In this document: piece by piece, positions 1 through 10,735 of the stretch | How the letters are laid out: each line of letters opens with the position of its first letter | Position numbering within the stretch: the stretch's first letter is position 1 | Source of the DNA: Fangia hongkongensis FSC776 = DSM 21703 | GTDB lineage: Bacteria; Pseudomonadota; Gammaproteobacteria; Francisellales; Francisellaceae | Reading direction: 5' to 3' | Assembly (NCBI RefSeq): GCF_000379445.1 | Contig: NZ_KB902275.1 | Span: 54,983-118,982, forward strand | DNA length: 64,000 nucleotides | Translations under genes and position numbers: made by a program | The notes under the pieces: model-generated | Database searches by the model: none | Seen by the model: only the letters and a program-made list of their open reading frames with translations | What the model was told of the DNA's origin: nothing

Positions 1-784
1 TCAGAATATCAAGTGCAGCAAAGGCAAAGAGAAAAAGTCCAAGCTGTGCTCTAAATGACTTATTCATAAATGCCGTTCCAATATCTTTAAACATCCCACC
101 TAACACCTTGCCAACGGATGTTTTTTGCACTACTTTTTCCTGATGGACGGGGATTTCAAAGGTTCCAAAAAAGACCACCACCCAAATAACGGCATATAGT
201 ATAGAGAAAGAAATGGCCATGATTAAATAGGCCTCATTACTATAGGAAAAAGCGACGAGTAATATTGGCGCAACAGCCGTTGCCAAAATAGATGAAAACT
301 GCGAAAAGCCCATGCGAAATGCTGATAGCCTTACTCTTGATTTGTACTCATGACTCATATCGGCAACAAGTGCAGAATAAGGGATGATCACCATTGAATA
401 AGCTAGATCAAAAATAATGTACATACCAAAGTAATAGACAAAGGCATGCCACTGCTCAACACCATTCACCCCCACTTTCATTGGCACAAGCCAAAGAGGA
501 ATAAACGTCACAAGAATCGGAATAATGCCCACTAAAAAGTAGATGCGCCGTCTGCCAAATCGTGAACGTGTTCGATCGGATATCATGCCAAATATCGGGT
601 CTGTCAGCGACATCCAAAATCGTCCAACACCAAACAAAATTCCTGCTAAAAAAGGTGATAGCCCGACATTATTTGTCAAGAATATTAAAAAGAACGTTCC
701 AATAATGGTAAAAGCACCACCGCCATAAATATCCCCCATTCCATATGAAACATAATTTCTTAATTTTAACTTTCTTGCCCCCAC
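1..784 (-). CDS. GPH-family sugar:cation symporter (MFS, MelB-like), 3' end cut off
   Basis: Reading the minus strand from a GTG at 784, six bases after an AGGAG ribosome binding site, gives about 261 codons with no stop before the window edge. The protein opens with VSYGMGDIYGGGAF and carries DPIFGMISDRTRSRFGRRR, the loop signature of glycoside-pentoside-hexuronide:cation symporters in the melibiose carrier branch. Several hydrophobic helices follow. Members import a sugar or glycoside with H+ or Na+. The substrate cannot be read from the sequence. Roughly the last 40% of a usual 440-480-residue carrier lies outside the window. The GTG start is chosen for its binding site; the family fold supports it. 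Confidence 0.85.
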   Translation of the reverse strand, partial: MGARKLKLRNYVSYGMGDIYGGGAFTIIGTFFLIFLTNNVGLSPFLAGILFGVGRFWMSLTDPIFGMISDRTRSRFGRRRIYFLVGIIPILVTFIPLWLVPMKVGVNGVEQWHAFVYYFGMYIIFDLAYSMVIIPYSALVADMSHEYKSRVRLSAFRMGFSQFSSILATAVAPILLVAFSYSNEAYLIMAISFSILYAVIWVVVFFGTFEIPVHQEKVVQKTSVGKVLGGMFKDIGTAFMNKSFRAQLGLFLFAFAALDIL

Positions 785-918
785 TAAACACTCCTATAAA
801 AAATTTCGTAAAATTATTATGGTGTAATTTTATTAGAGTGTATATATAGAAGATGGCAAATAAGGGCTCAATTGGAGTATTAAACTACGCTAAAAATGAG
901 AAATATGTAAATTAATGA

Positions 919-1662
919 CTATGAAAGCGTTGCAGAGAGGTGAAATCCTGGAGGATTAGAGATGATTTGATACTTTCCAGCAATGACTTTATCTGCTGTG
1001 AGAGATGTCACTGTTCCGACATTTGGCAAATCTTTTCCGATGGTTGCAATGACAAAATCTCCATTTTTATTCTGTAGCACTAAACCGTAATTATTAATAG
1101 AGTAAATACGATAATCAGTGGAAGTTTGTTTACCAAGGCTGATCATATCTGATAAGGAGCTTGTGCTTTGTGCTTGATTGGTTGATGCTTTTTTCGCTGA
1201 CTCTGCTGGCTCTGCGCTTAAATCTGCATTTAATTTTTTATTGAGCGCATCGACACTTGCCAGTTTTTTCTGTAATTGATCGAGCGTCATCTTAAGCGTT
1301 TGAAGCTCCGTTACTGTCTCTGTGTGATTATTAAGGATCATTTTTTGTAACGTCGCTACTTTTTTATCCGTTGCTTCACGCACAACTTTGGCTTCAGCCT
1401 GCACCACATCAGACAATGCATTTTTAATCGCGCCTGCCTGACCTTCTATATTCATTTGTAATGCACCTTGGTTATTGCGAAGCCCTTGCTGATTAGCAAT
1501 AATAAAAAGCTCAAAAATCAAAATACATGCAAGTAAAACAGCGCCCACAATAACGAGCTTTTTCTGTGTACTCATCGGCGTTTTTTGCACATTGGCAGGG
1601 GCACTATTATCCGCCTCTACAGCATCATCTTTTTTCTTCGATGTTCCAAACAGCTTTTTCAT
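919..1662 (-). CDS. Inner-membrane coiled-coil protein, possibly DotF/IcmG-like
   Basis: A 247-residue protein with a short charged cytoplasmic N-terminus, one membrane helix near residues 34-54, a long predicted coiled coil (about 70-150), a Ser/Thr/Gln-rich linker and a small C-terminal beta-rich domain (about 185-240, with DYRIYSINNYGLVLQN and a later GKDLPNVGTV). This order matches IcmG/DotF of type IVB secretion systems, whose C-terminal domain has a similar Tyr-x-Ile / Gly-x-Val rhythm. The likeness is by eye only. No other dot/icm gene is in view, so it could equally be an unrelated bitopic envelope protein. It is transcribed away from gpmI; the 170-bp gap must hold both promoters. Confidence 0.6.
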   Translation of the reverse strand: MKKLFGTSKKKDDAVEADNSAPANVQKTPMSTQKKLVIVGAVLLACILIFELFIIANQQGLRNNQGALQMNIEGQAGAIKNALSDVVQAEAKVVREATDKKVATLQKMILNNHTETVTELQTLKMTLDQLQKKLASVDALNKKLNADLSAEPAESAKKASTNQAQSTSSLSDMISLGKQTSTDYRIYSINNYGLVLQNKNGDFVIATIGKDLPNVGTVTSLTADKVIAGKYQIISNPPGFHLSATLS

Positions 1663-1832
1663 CTTTGATCGTATATTTTCTCTATAAATTTACACTCAGT
1701 ATAGTGATAAATCAGAGCGTAGCCTAGTTTGCGATGGTAAAAACTTCTCTGTAAAAGAATTCTCCTTTGCTCTATGGTGTTTTGTTAACGAAGCGCATAC
1801 AATATGAGCATTATTTTTCTGTGGAGAATAAA

Positions 1833-4684
<2,852 letters not shown>

Positions 4685-4959
4685 AATATAGGATACTATG
4701 CCCCCTGCGAATGGACATAATCAAACTTCATTTTAGCAGAGCCTGCACTACCTTCCCCTCAAATGGTAATGCAGGATGCATTGCGCCCCACGCATGTCTT
4801 TTTAGAACCTTCCCTAATTTAGGGTAAAATCCCCACCGTTATTCTTATTCATCACATACTGATGATTTGCCATAAAGGATGTGAATTATGATAAACTAAT
4901 TTTTTCAAAAAAAATTTAGGGTTTTCCCCTAGTTTTTATATTATTTATCAGGAAATATA
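4685..4959. other. Gene-less stretch with possible coding scrap
   Basis: No convincing gene. On the minus strand, about 4701-4830 can be read as a short peptide-like stretch (WGFYPKLGKVLKRHAW and more) closed by a stop, without a start or family match. It may be a decayed gene end. The last 20 bases hold the AGGAAA ribosome binding site of the methyltransferase. No clear terminator follows serS. Confidence 0.4.
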
Positions 4960-5778
4960 ATGTCTGAACGAAAAAATCTTGGTAACGCTATGACAAAAAA
5001 TTCTCTATTTTACAATAATCGCACTATGACAAGTTTAAGAAAGTACGTTGGAAAACAGTTAGTATCCTTTTTAAGAAAGGATAACTTTGCGCATGCAGGT
5101 GAAAGTGAGGCCATAGATCTTGTTATGTCCGCTTATAATAATCATCGATTTGAGCATTTGCTTGATGTTGGCTGTGGACTTGGGGGAACGGCTCAATATA
5201 TTAAAGATAAAGGGTGGAGTAAGACTATTTCTGGCTTTGATGTTGATTCTGAAGCTATTGACTATGCCACTAGCACATATAAAGATTTAAACTTTACCTG
5301 TTGCGATGTGTTTAATGTTTCTAATAATATATCAACCAGTTTTGATATGTTTTGCTTATTTAATGTGTTTTATGCTTTTTCAGATCAGAAAAAGGCGCTT
5401 CATGAACTTAGTCTGATTGCAAGGAAAGGTGCTCAACTTGCTATTTTTGACTATTCTGACCCCTGTGAAGGCAAACATACGCCACTTAAACGTGATGGCA
5501 AAGATGGACGAACACCATTTATCCCCGTAAAACTCGATACTATTGAAACAATGTTATCTGACACTGCATGGCGCCCTATTGAAATTGTTGATATCAGCGA
5601 TCAATATACACATTGGTATAGCCAATTATGTACATTATTAATAGAGAATAAATCAAATGTCATCGATAGATTTAATGAAGAGGCATTTGATAACGCCCTT
5701 TCTACTTACTCAAAACTTACAGATGCAATCCAAAAAAAACTATTAGGCGGAACTATTGTTTATGCAGAAAAACGGTAG
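4960..5778 (+). CDS. Class I SAM-dependent methyltransferase
   Basis: A 272-residue protein. Motif I (LLDVGCGLGGTAQYI, about residues 67-80) and the acidic GFDVDSEAIDYA that follows are the SAM-binding core. FDMFCLFNVFYAF and LAIFDYSDP occupy the positions of motifs IV-V. The overall pattern resembles small-molecule N- or C-methyltransferases of the sarcosine/phosphoethanolamine type, but the substrate is unknown. The ATG at 4960 follows AGGAAATATA; an ATG 30 bases downstream is possible. It runs convergently into an MFS transporter 4 bases away, so they share a terminator region rather than an operon. Confidence 0.8.
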   Translation: MSERKNLGNAMTKNSLFYNNRTMTSLRKYVGKQLVSFLRKDNFAHAGESEAIDLVMSAYNNHRFEHLLDVGCGLGGTAQYIKDKGWSKTISGFDVDSEAIDYATSTYKDLNFTCCDVFNVSNNISTSFDMFCLFNVFYAFSDQKKALHELSLIARKGAQLAIFDYSDPCEGKHTPLKRDGKDGRTPFIPVKLDTIETMLSDTAWRPIEIVDISDQYTHWYSQLCTLLIENKSNVIDRFNEEAFDNALSTYSKLTDAIQKKLLGGTIVYAEKR

Positions 5779-5782
5779 GTTA

Positions 5783-7006
5783 TTATTTATTTTTCAATGT
5801 TAACGCAACTGGTAAAGCAATCAAGCAGGATGCTATTAAAAATAGTATCGGTGAGATATCTGAATGTGTTTTATGAATCAAATAACTGCTTAATGTAGGT
5901 GCTAAACCACCAAATACTGCTGTTGATAAGGTAAATCCAATACTGATACCCCTTCCTCGAAAGTAATGACTAAAGCGACTTGCCATCATTTCCATATTAA
6001 TTCCTTGAATAAACCCCATACAAACTGCAAAGATTAATTGGACGAGCACAACGAGTAAAAAGTTACCATGCTTCAGTAAATGGAACATCGGGTAGCAGAG
6101 TATTAAAATTGTTATAATGCTGGTGATTGCCATATTTCTTCGACCCAATTTAGGCGAAAAATAGCCAAAAATTAATGTGAATACAATAAGAAAAAATAAA
6201 CTTAAACTGCTACTTGTAAATGCAGCTACCGAAGAGAGTTTTAAAAACACATGTAAATATGATGGCATCCACACAAACAATAAATAAAAAGCTATCGATA
6301 TAAACGCATTTAACATAATGACTTGCAGCATTGGAAACCAGTTTTCAACTATCCCATGCAGGGTTGAGATGTTAGTTTTTAAGGGCGTTTTTTCAGGTTC
6401 CACTATTTTTCGTCTGATATAAAAAACAAAGATGACACCTATAAATCCTAAGAAAAATGGTACTCTCCAACCCCACTCTAGCATAGTCTTACTTCCTAAC
6501 ACTGCATACAGTATGCCAATAGTAATAGACCCTAAAAGAACACCGGTCATAGAGCTTGCTGCAACAAAGCTTGAGTAAAAACCTTTTGATCCACTGGGAG
6601 AAGCCTCATACATATAACAAGCCGAAATAGGCAGCTCACCACCTGCTGCAAATCCTTGTATCAGTCGCAAAATAATCAAACCTGCTGAGGCAAAAATCCC
6701 AGCTTGTGCATAGGTTGGCAGGAAGGCGATAACAAGTGTAGGAATTGCCATTAAAATTAAGCTCGCTCTTAAAACAAACGATCTTGTATACTTATCTGCT
6801 AATATCCCAAAGAATATACTGCCAATGGGTCGCACCAAATAACTGACAGAAAAAAGGATAAACGCCTTTATTAGAGCTATGTATTGGTCAGTTGATGGAA
6901 AAAATAGCTGACCAATTACCGCTGCAAGATATGCATAGATAACAAAGTCATACCATTCAAAAATATTACTTACAAACCCAATTTTAATTAATGCTGTTCT
7001 TTTCAT
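5783..7006 (-). CDS. MFS transporter, metabolite:H+ symporter (MHS/ProP-like) family
   Basis: A 407-residue, 12-helix protein. It opens IGFVSNIFEWYDFVIYAYLA, the MHS signature (EWYDF), followed by SYLVRPIGSIFFGILADKY (motif A loop) and RLIQGFAAGGELP. Relatives take up osmolytes or organic acids (ProP, KgtP, ShiA) with protons. The specific substrate cannot be told. The LuxR-type regulator ends 4 bases upstream on the same strand, so the two are probably one operon and the regulator may sense the transported compound (inference). Confidence 0.9.
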   Translation of the reverse strand: MKRTALIKIGFVSNIFEWYDFVIYAYLAAVIGQLFFPSTDQYIALIKAFILFSVSYLVRPIGSIFFGILADKYTRSFVLRASLILMAIPTLVIAFLPTYAQAGIFASAGLIILRLIQGFAAGGELPISACYMYEASPSGSKGFYSSFVAASSMTGVLLGSITIGILYAVLGSKTMLEWGWRVPFFLGFIGVIFVFYIRRKIVEPEKTPLKTNISTLHGIVENWFPMLQVIMLNAFISIAFYLLFVWMPSYLHVFLKLSSVAAFTSSSLSLFFLIVFTLIFGYFSPKLGRRNMAITSIITILILCYPMFHLLKHGNFLLVVLVQLIFAVCMGFIQGINMEMMASRFSHYFRGRGISIGFTLSTAVFGGLAPTLSSYLIHKTHSDISPILFLIASCLIALPVALTLKNK

Positions 7007-7010
7007 TTAG

Positions 7011-7733
7011 CTACGATCCTCTTAGATAAGCTAATACATCTGATATACTACAATTATGTAACTTTGCGGCAATGTTAGTTACATGAAACTCAACGGTTTT
7101 TATCGAAACATAAAGACTATCGGCAATTGAACGATAGTGCTGATCTTTTTGCATCCACAGCAAGCAGTACATTTCTTTCTCAGTCAAGGTTTTTGAAAAA
7201 AATTTCTCGATTTTAAGGTGCTTCATAAAATATCTAATCGCATTGGCTTTAGTTGTATAGTGACGCTTATAAAGCTCATACAAACTAAAGTTACTGACTC
7301 TATCCGTGAAATCCTCACTGATGGTCATGATAGAAGATACTTTCTTACCTGTTATACTATTAACTGGTATTTTTGTCATATTTTGTATATGAAGAAGTCC
7401 TGTAACATCAACGAAGACAATATCTTTCGTTACAACCGTTTCTGACTTAATAACAACACTATGATCAACCCGATGAATATGACTAGAAAACTCCTTCCCC
7501 CAATAGGGTTTCATAAAACCATCAAAATCATGCACCGTTAAACCAATAATTTCCTCGATTGCAGATAAATTATAAACTTCTAAATTAGCTTGATTGGAGA
7601 TAAGGTATTTCCCCGTTGTTGCATCCTTAATATGGACGGGAGTTTGAAATGAGCTAACCACATCAAATACTTTATCTCCATATATAGTCAGCTTACTATC
7701 CATCGAATTAAGCTCTTGCCTAATAGACCCCAT
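7011..7733 (-). CDS. PAS-domain transcriptional regulator with LuxR-type HTH
   Basis: A 240-residue protein. The N-terminal half (about 20-140) looks like a PAS sensor fold, with PVHIKDATTGKYLISNQANL. The C-terminus (about 175-238) is a GerE/LuxR helix-turn-helix: LTEKEMYCLLWMQKDQHY then SIADSLYVSIKTVEFHVTNI and KLHNCS. The key Thr-Val-Glu-x-His of the recognition helix is present. It has no quorum-sensing autoinducer domain and no receiver Asp. It heads the two-gene unit with the MFS transporter. A 12-bp palindrome lies about 35 bases upstream of its start. A second gene with the same architecture is at 42975-43688. Confidence 0.8.
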   Translation of the reverse strand: MGSIRQELNSMDSKLTIYGDKVFDVVSSFQTPVHIKDATTGKYLISNQANLEVYNLSAIEEIIGLTVHDFDGFMKPYWGKEFSSHIHRVDHSVVIKSETVVTKDIVFVDVTGLLHIQNMTKIPVNSITGKKVSSIMTISEDFTDRVSNFSLYELYKRHYTTKANAIRYFMKHLKIEKFFSKTLTEKEMYCLLWMQKDQHYRSIADSLYVSIKTVEFHVTNIAAKLHNCSISDVLAYLRGS

Positions 7734-8094
7734 TTTATCCTCCTATACATACAATCGCTAGATTGGTATGCAATTGCATTTGACTTAATGAAGATCAACT
7801 ACGATGTGACATAAGAAACTTAATCGTTGTATGTTTAACATGGGGTAACGGACTATATTTAACACTTTCATCTTTGCTCCTTGATAACACTTGATACACT
7901 CTACTCCCCATAAGTAGTATGTATAATTTATATGCGTACATTTTACTATAAAGCGATTTTATTACTATATAGTGATTAAAATATTGAGTCAATCATGTCA
8001 TGGTTTAAGGATAATGCTTGTACTTAAGTTTGATAAATTGGCATCTCTTATCTAAAATGTACAAACAATTCCTTGGATAATAAGCACAATAAAA
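7734..8094. other. Divergent intergenic region between two regulator genes
   Basis: 361 bases between the PAS-LuxR gene (leftward) and the XRE/S24-like gene (rightward), presumably carrying both promoters. It contains the palindrome at 7768-7779. A 65-codon minus-strand frame here has no binding site or family features and was not called. The rest is AT-rich and unremarkable. Confidence 0.5.
7768..7779. promoter_or_regulatory. 12-bp palindrome, candidate operator
   Basis: ATGCAATTGCAT is a perfect inverted repeat about 35 bases upstream of the PAS-LuxR start codon, where a repressor or autoregulator could bind. No known regulator is matched with confidence. Confidence 0.3.
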
Positions 8095-8724
8095 ATGTCT
8101 GCGGTTAAAGATTATAAGTTTTCAAACACTATCCTGATCAAAAATATTAAAAAACTCATTTTAGAATATGGGATCAATGAGCTGGAACTATCTAAGCATA
8201 TTCAAATACCTCAGTCCACCCTCAATAAACTCCTTACAGGAAACACTAAAGACCCAAAAATAACAGTCATTAGAAAAATAGCTGATTACTTTTCTACTTC
8301 TATTGAACAATTATATGATGATACGACTGCTCAAGTAAATATGGGCAAAAAAGTGGCACCCATTATATCTTGGCAAGAGTGTGCTTCATTTGATTATGAA
8401 AGCATGACGCAAAAGAAAAATACTGCCTGGCTCCCTATAGAGTATGAAAATAATGGCCATGTATTTGTCTTAAAAAGCAAGCCTGTTATGGAGCCACGAT
8501 TCCCCAATAACACGCATTTAGTAATTAACACCAGAGTTCAGCCAAATGATGGTGATATTATTGTTGTTCAATATCCTAATGTAGCTGATGCTACAGTAAA
8601 GATATTTTCTATTAACGGTTATGATACCTATTTATATAACTTAAACCAAAGTGAATATTCAATTTTAAGTGAGCGTGACAAAGTCATTGGCGTGCTTACA
8701 GAATCACGCTTCAACTATATCTAA
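8095..8724 (+). CDS. XRE-family repressor with S24/LexA-like C-terminal domain lacking the catalytic Ser
   Basis: A 209-residue protein. The N-terminal HTH_3 domain (about 14-75) contains LSKHIQIPQSTLNKLLTGNTKDP. The C-terminal half follows the S24 peptidase layout (PIISWQECASFD, then a PRFPNNTHLVIN stretch, NDGDIIVV, DATVKIF). In active LexA/CI relatives the core reads gDSMeP with a nucleophilic Ser just before the Met. Here that position is Val (KPVMEPRF); the Lys partner in ATVKIF is kept. Self-cleavage is therefore unlikely and RecA-triggered induction is not expected, although the fold may still dimerise. Its last 4 bases overlap the convergent acetyltransferase. Confidence 0.82.
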   Translation: MSAVKDYKFSNTILIKNIKKLILEYGINELELSKHIQIPQSTLNKLLTGNTKDPKITVIRKIADYFSTSIEQLYDDTTAQVNMGKKVAPIISWQECASFDYESMTQKKNTAWLPIEYENNGHVFVLKSKPVMEPRFPNNTHLVINTRVQPNDGDIIVVQYPNVADATVKIFSINGYDTYLYNLNQSEYSILSERDKVIGVLTESRFNYI

Positions 8725-9191
8725 ATTACGGAAAATTTATAAAAAGAACGGCCATTTGACTCATGACTTTCTTTCACAAACCCAAATTTTTCATACAAAT
8801 TAATTGCCACAGCATTATGATGAAACACATATAGTGATATGTATCCCGCGTGCGCTCTTTTAGCTAATTTATGCCAGTACACTAATACCTGTTTACTGTG
8901 TCCTTTACCTCTAAAGTGCGGATATAAGTAGATATAGTTTAATTTTAAACATAATCCTTTTTGAAAGTTGATCCATGTATACCCTAATAACGTATTATTA
9001 TCGCCTAAAATACTATATACACGCTGATTCTTTGTATTAACTCCATTTGTGAATATTGAATCAAATTTATTTTTAAGTTTATCTTTGGAGTCAGGAAATT
9101 GTGCAACATTGAGATTCGTTAGCTTATTTGTAACAGCAATAGATGCAAACTGATCAAAAAGTGTTTTATCTCGAATGCGAATGATTTTCAT
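8721..9191 (-). CDS. GNAT-family N-acetyltransferase
   Basis: A 156-residue single-domain protein. Motif A for acetyl-CoA pyrophosphate binding is HFRGKGHSKQVL (about residues 105-116). SLYVFHHNAVAINLYEKFGF is the motif B end with its typical Asn-x-x-Ala-x-x-x-Tyr-x-x-x-Gly-Phe pattern. The acceptor substrate is unknown. Its start overlaps the end of the interrupted yhhQ-like gene by 4 bases, so the two were once translationally coupled. Confidence 0.85.
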   Translation of the reverse strand: MKIIRIRDKTLFDQFASIAVTNKLTNLNVAQFPDSKDKLKNKFDSIFTNGVNTKNQRVYSILGDNNTLLGYTWINFQKGLCLKLNYIYLYPHFRGKGHSKQVLVYWHKLAKRAHAGYISLYVFHHNAVAINLYEKFGFVKESHESNGRSFYKFSVI

Positions 9192-9925
9192 GCTTTCAAC
9201 TGAAACGGATTAAAATTAGTATTAAATTCCTCTGGGTTTCCACCATTCATGCGTTCTTGTTTTTTTAAAAAGCCGCAAAGCATTGCTGCTGGATAAGAAA
9301 AAACAGCAATAAACAATACCTTAGCCATATAATTTGAAAACATAATATTGACTGCATGCTCAAAGCTTGTCATCCCATATAATATAATAGTTCCAGCAAC
9401 TAAAACATAGATAATCACACCAATGATGGATGACATAACTGACCTTAGTAAAAAATACTTATTTTTAAAGGCAATTTTTAATTTAGAGATCAATATTGCA
9501 TTAATAAAACTTCCTACAATATTACCTATATAGCCACCGATCACAATCCGCCAAGTATTCCCTAATACAGTTCTAAAGGCATCATTATTATTCCAAAAAT
9601 CAGGCGCTGGAAGATTGATAACAAGCATAATAAGCGTCGTACTGATAAACCCCATCGCTACACTACTCCAAATCACCAGTTTCGTGACATTAAAACCATA
9701 CACTTCTGTAATAATATCTGCTATGGGATAGGTAATTGGGAATATAAAGGCAGAGGCAGGTAAAATCAAATGTCACATGTTCACCATTTTATATGCTACA
9801 ACGTTCGACGTGATGTCCAACGTCACATAAAGCATAATGATCAATACCAAGTATATGCTTACTCTAGGCGTGTTTTTTGTTAACACTGTATCATTTTTGA
9901 TGTGTTTTAGATTTGTGTTATTCAT
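9188..9925 (-). pseudogene. yhhQ: Queuosine-precursor transporter (YhhQ/VUT family), interrupted by an in-frame UGA
   Basis: From an ATG at 9925 the frame reads about 50 codons, with LYVTLDITSNVVAYKMVNM, then hits TGA at 9773-9775. It continues in the same frame for 193 more residues through FPITYPIADIITEVYG, the hallmark of the YhhQ/COG1738 family, and several membrane helices. The upstream part carries the family's SN-x-x-A-x-K first-helix pattern, so the two halves were one gene of about 245 codons, a normal family length. The downstream half could only start at a TTG (9769). Family members import preQ0/preQ1 for tRNA modification. The stop is followed by C (UGAC), a leaky context, so read-through cannot be excluded. 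Otherwise it is a fresh pseudogene or a sequencing error. Confidence 0.8.
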
Positions 9926-9993
9926 TCTTGATTGCACAATGGGTAAAAGAAGTGTAAAACTATACCCATGATTTATTCAAGATGTAAATAGCG

Positions 9994-10518
9994 ATGATTA
10001 AATATATTCGCAAACTGCTATTTGATGCCATTATCATTCGTTACCATTTACACTCAATCAATATGAAAAATGGAAAATGTACGTTTTTCATGAAAAATAA
10101 GTCAAAGCCTTTTCGATTATCGTTTGATAATCTACTGGAAGATGCCGATATCATTCTTGGAATGGATACCAGAGAAGCATGCTATCTCGGTGGGTATTAT
10201 GGTCACTTTGTTCGCCAAAGAACTTCAGCTTGTAAAAAGCAAAAAAATCGATTTATGTTACTCACTCATTTACATATGAAAAAAGGACGATATCACATAT
10301 TATCCATCAATCGAGCCGGTGAAATCAAATATCATGACAGAAGGCTTAACCAATATCATACTGAACACCCCATCAATATTGTAAAGAGTAATTATAAAAT
10401 CAATCTATTTTCTCCAGCCCAAGTATTTTACATGGGTTATTTAGCCTCTAGCCATCTAATTGAGAAGAATAACTCCTCAATACATACTAGTCCAACCCAC
10501 TTAACTTTAGTTTCTTAA
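9994..10518 (+). CDS. Hypothetical protein
   Basis: A 174-residue basic protein that I do not recognise. It is rich in Lys, His, Tyr and Asn, has no signal peptide or membrane helix, and contains a central DADIILGMDTREACYLGGYY. The start codon has only a weak upstream binding site. It stands alone between the yhhQ-like relic and recG. Codon use resembles the AT-rich accessory genes around it rather than recG. It is kept as a gene for its length and plausible composition, not from any family match. Confidence 0.5.
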   Translation: MIKYIRKLLFDAIIIRYHLHSINMKNGKCTFFMKNKSKPFRLSFDNLLEDADIILGMDTREACYLGGYYGHFVRQRTSACKKQKNRFMLLTHLHMKKGRYHILSINRAGEIKYHDRRLNQYHTEHPINIVKSNYKINLFSPAQVFYMGYLASSHLIEKNNSSIHTSPTHLTLVS

Positions 10519-10676
10519 GTTTGTCTGTTACTATCCAAACTTCCGTTGTTATTTGAAAGCATCACTATGATTTTATAGCTTTGGCTTGAGTATTAAATAC
10601 TGCTGTATCAGCACTTAAGGTCCATAGATAATCATTTATATAAAACTCTCAAGGGGAGACAGTGACATGTTAAACC

Positions 10677-10718
10677 TATTCTCAAACTATATGCCTAATT
10701 TCAAATGAGCTCTCTTAC
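10677..10718 (+). CDS. Possible 13-residue peptide with a strong ribosome binding site
   Basis: ATG at 10677 follows AAGGGGAG at a good distance and reads MLNLFSNYMPNFK before TGA. It is far too short for family recognition. It lies in the 217-bp gap ahead of the convergent recG end. Confidence 0.15.
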
Positions 10719-10735
10719 AGCCTATATGAGAAGTA

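Noticed and set aside
543..728. 61-codon plus-strand frame over the sugar symporter
   Set aside because: Antisense to a clear GPH-family gene with no binding site.
7795..7992. 65-codon minus-strand frame in the intergenic region before the XRE gene
   Set aside because: No ribosome binding site, no family features and AT-driven composition.
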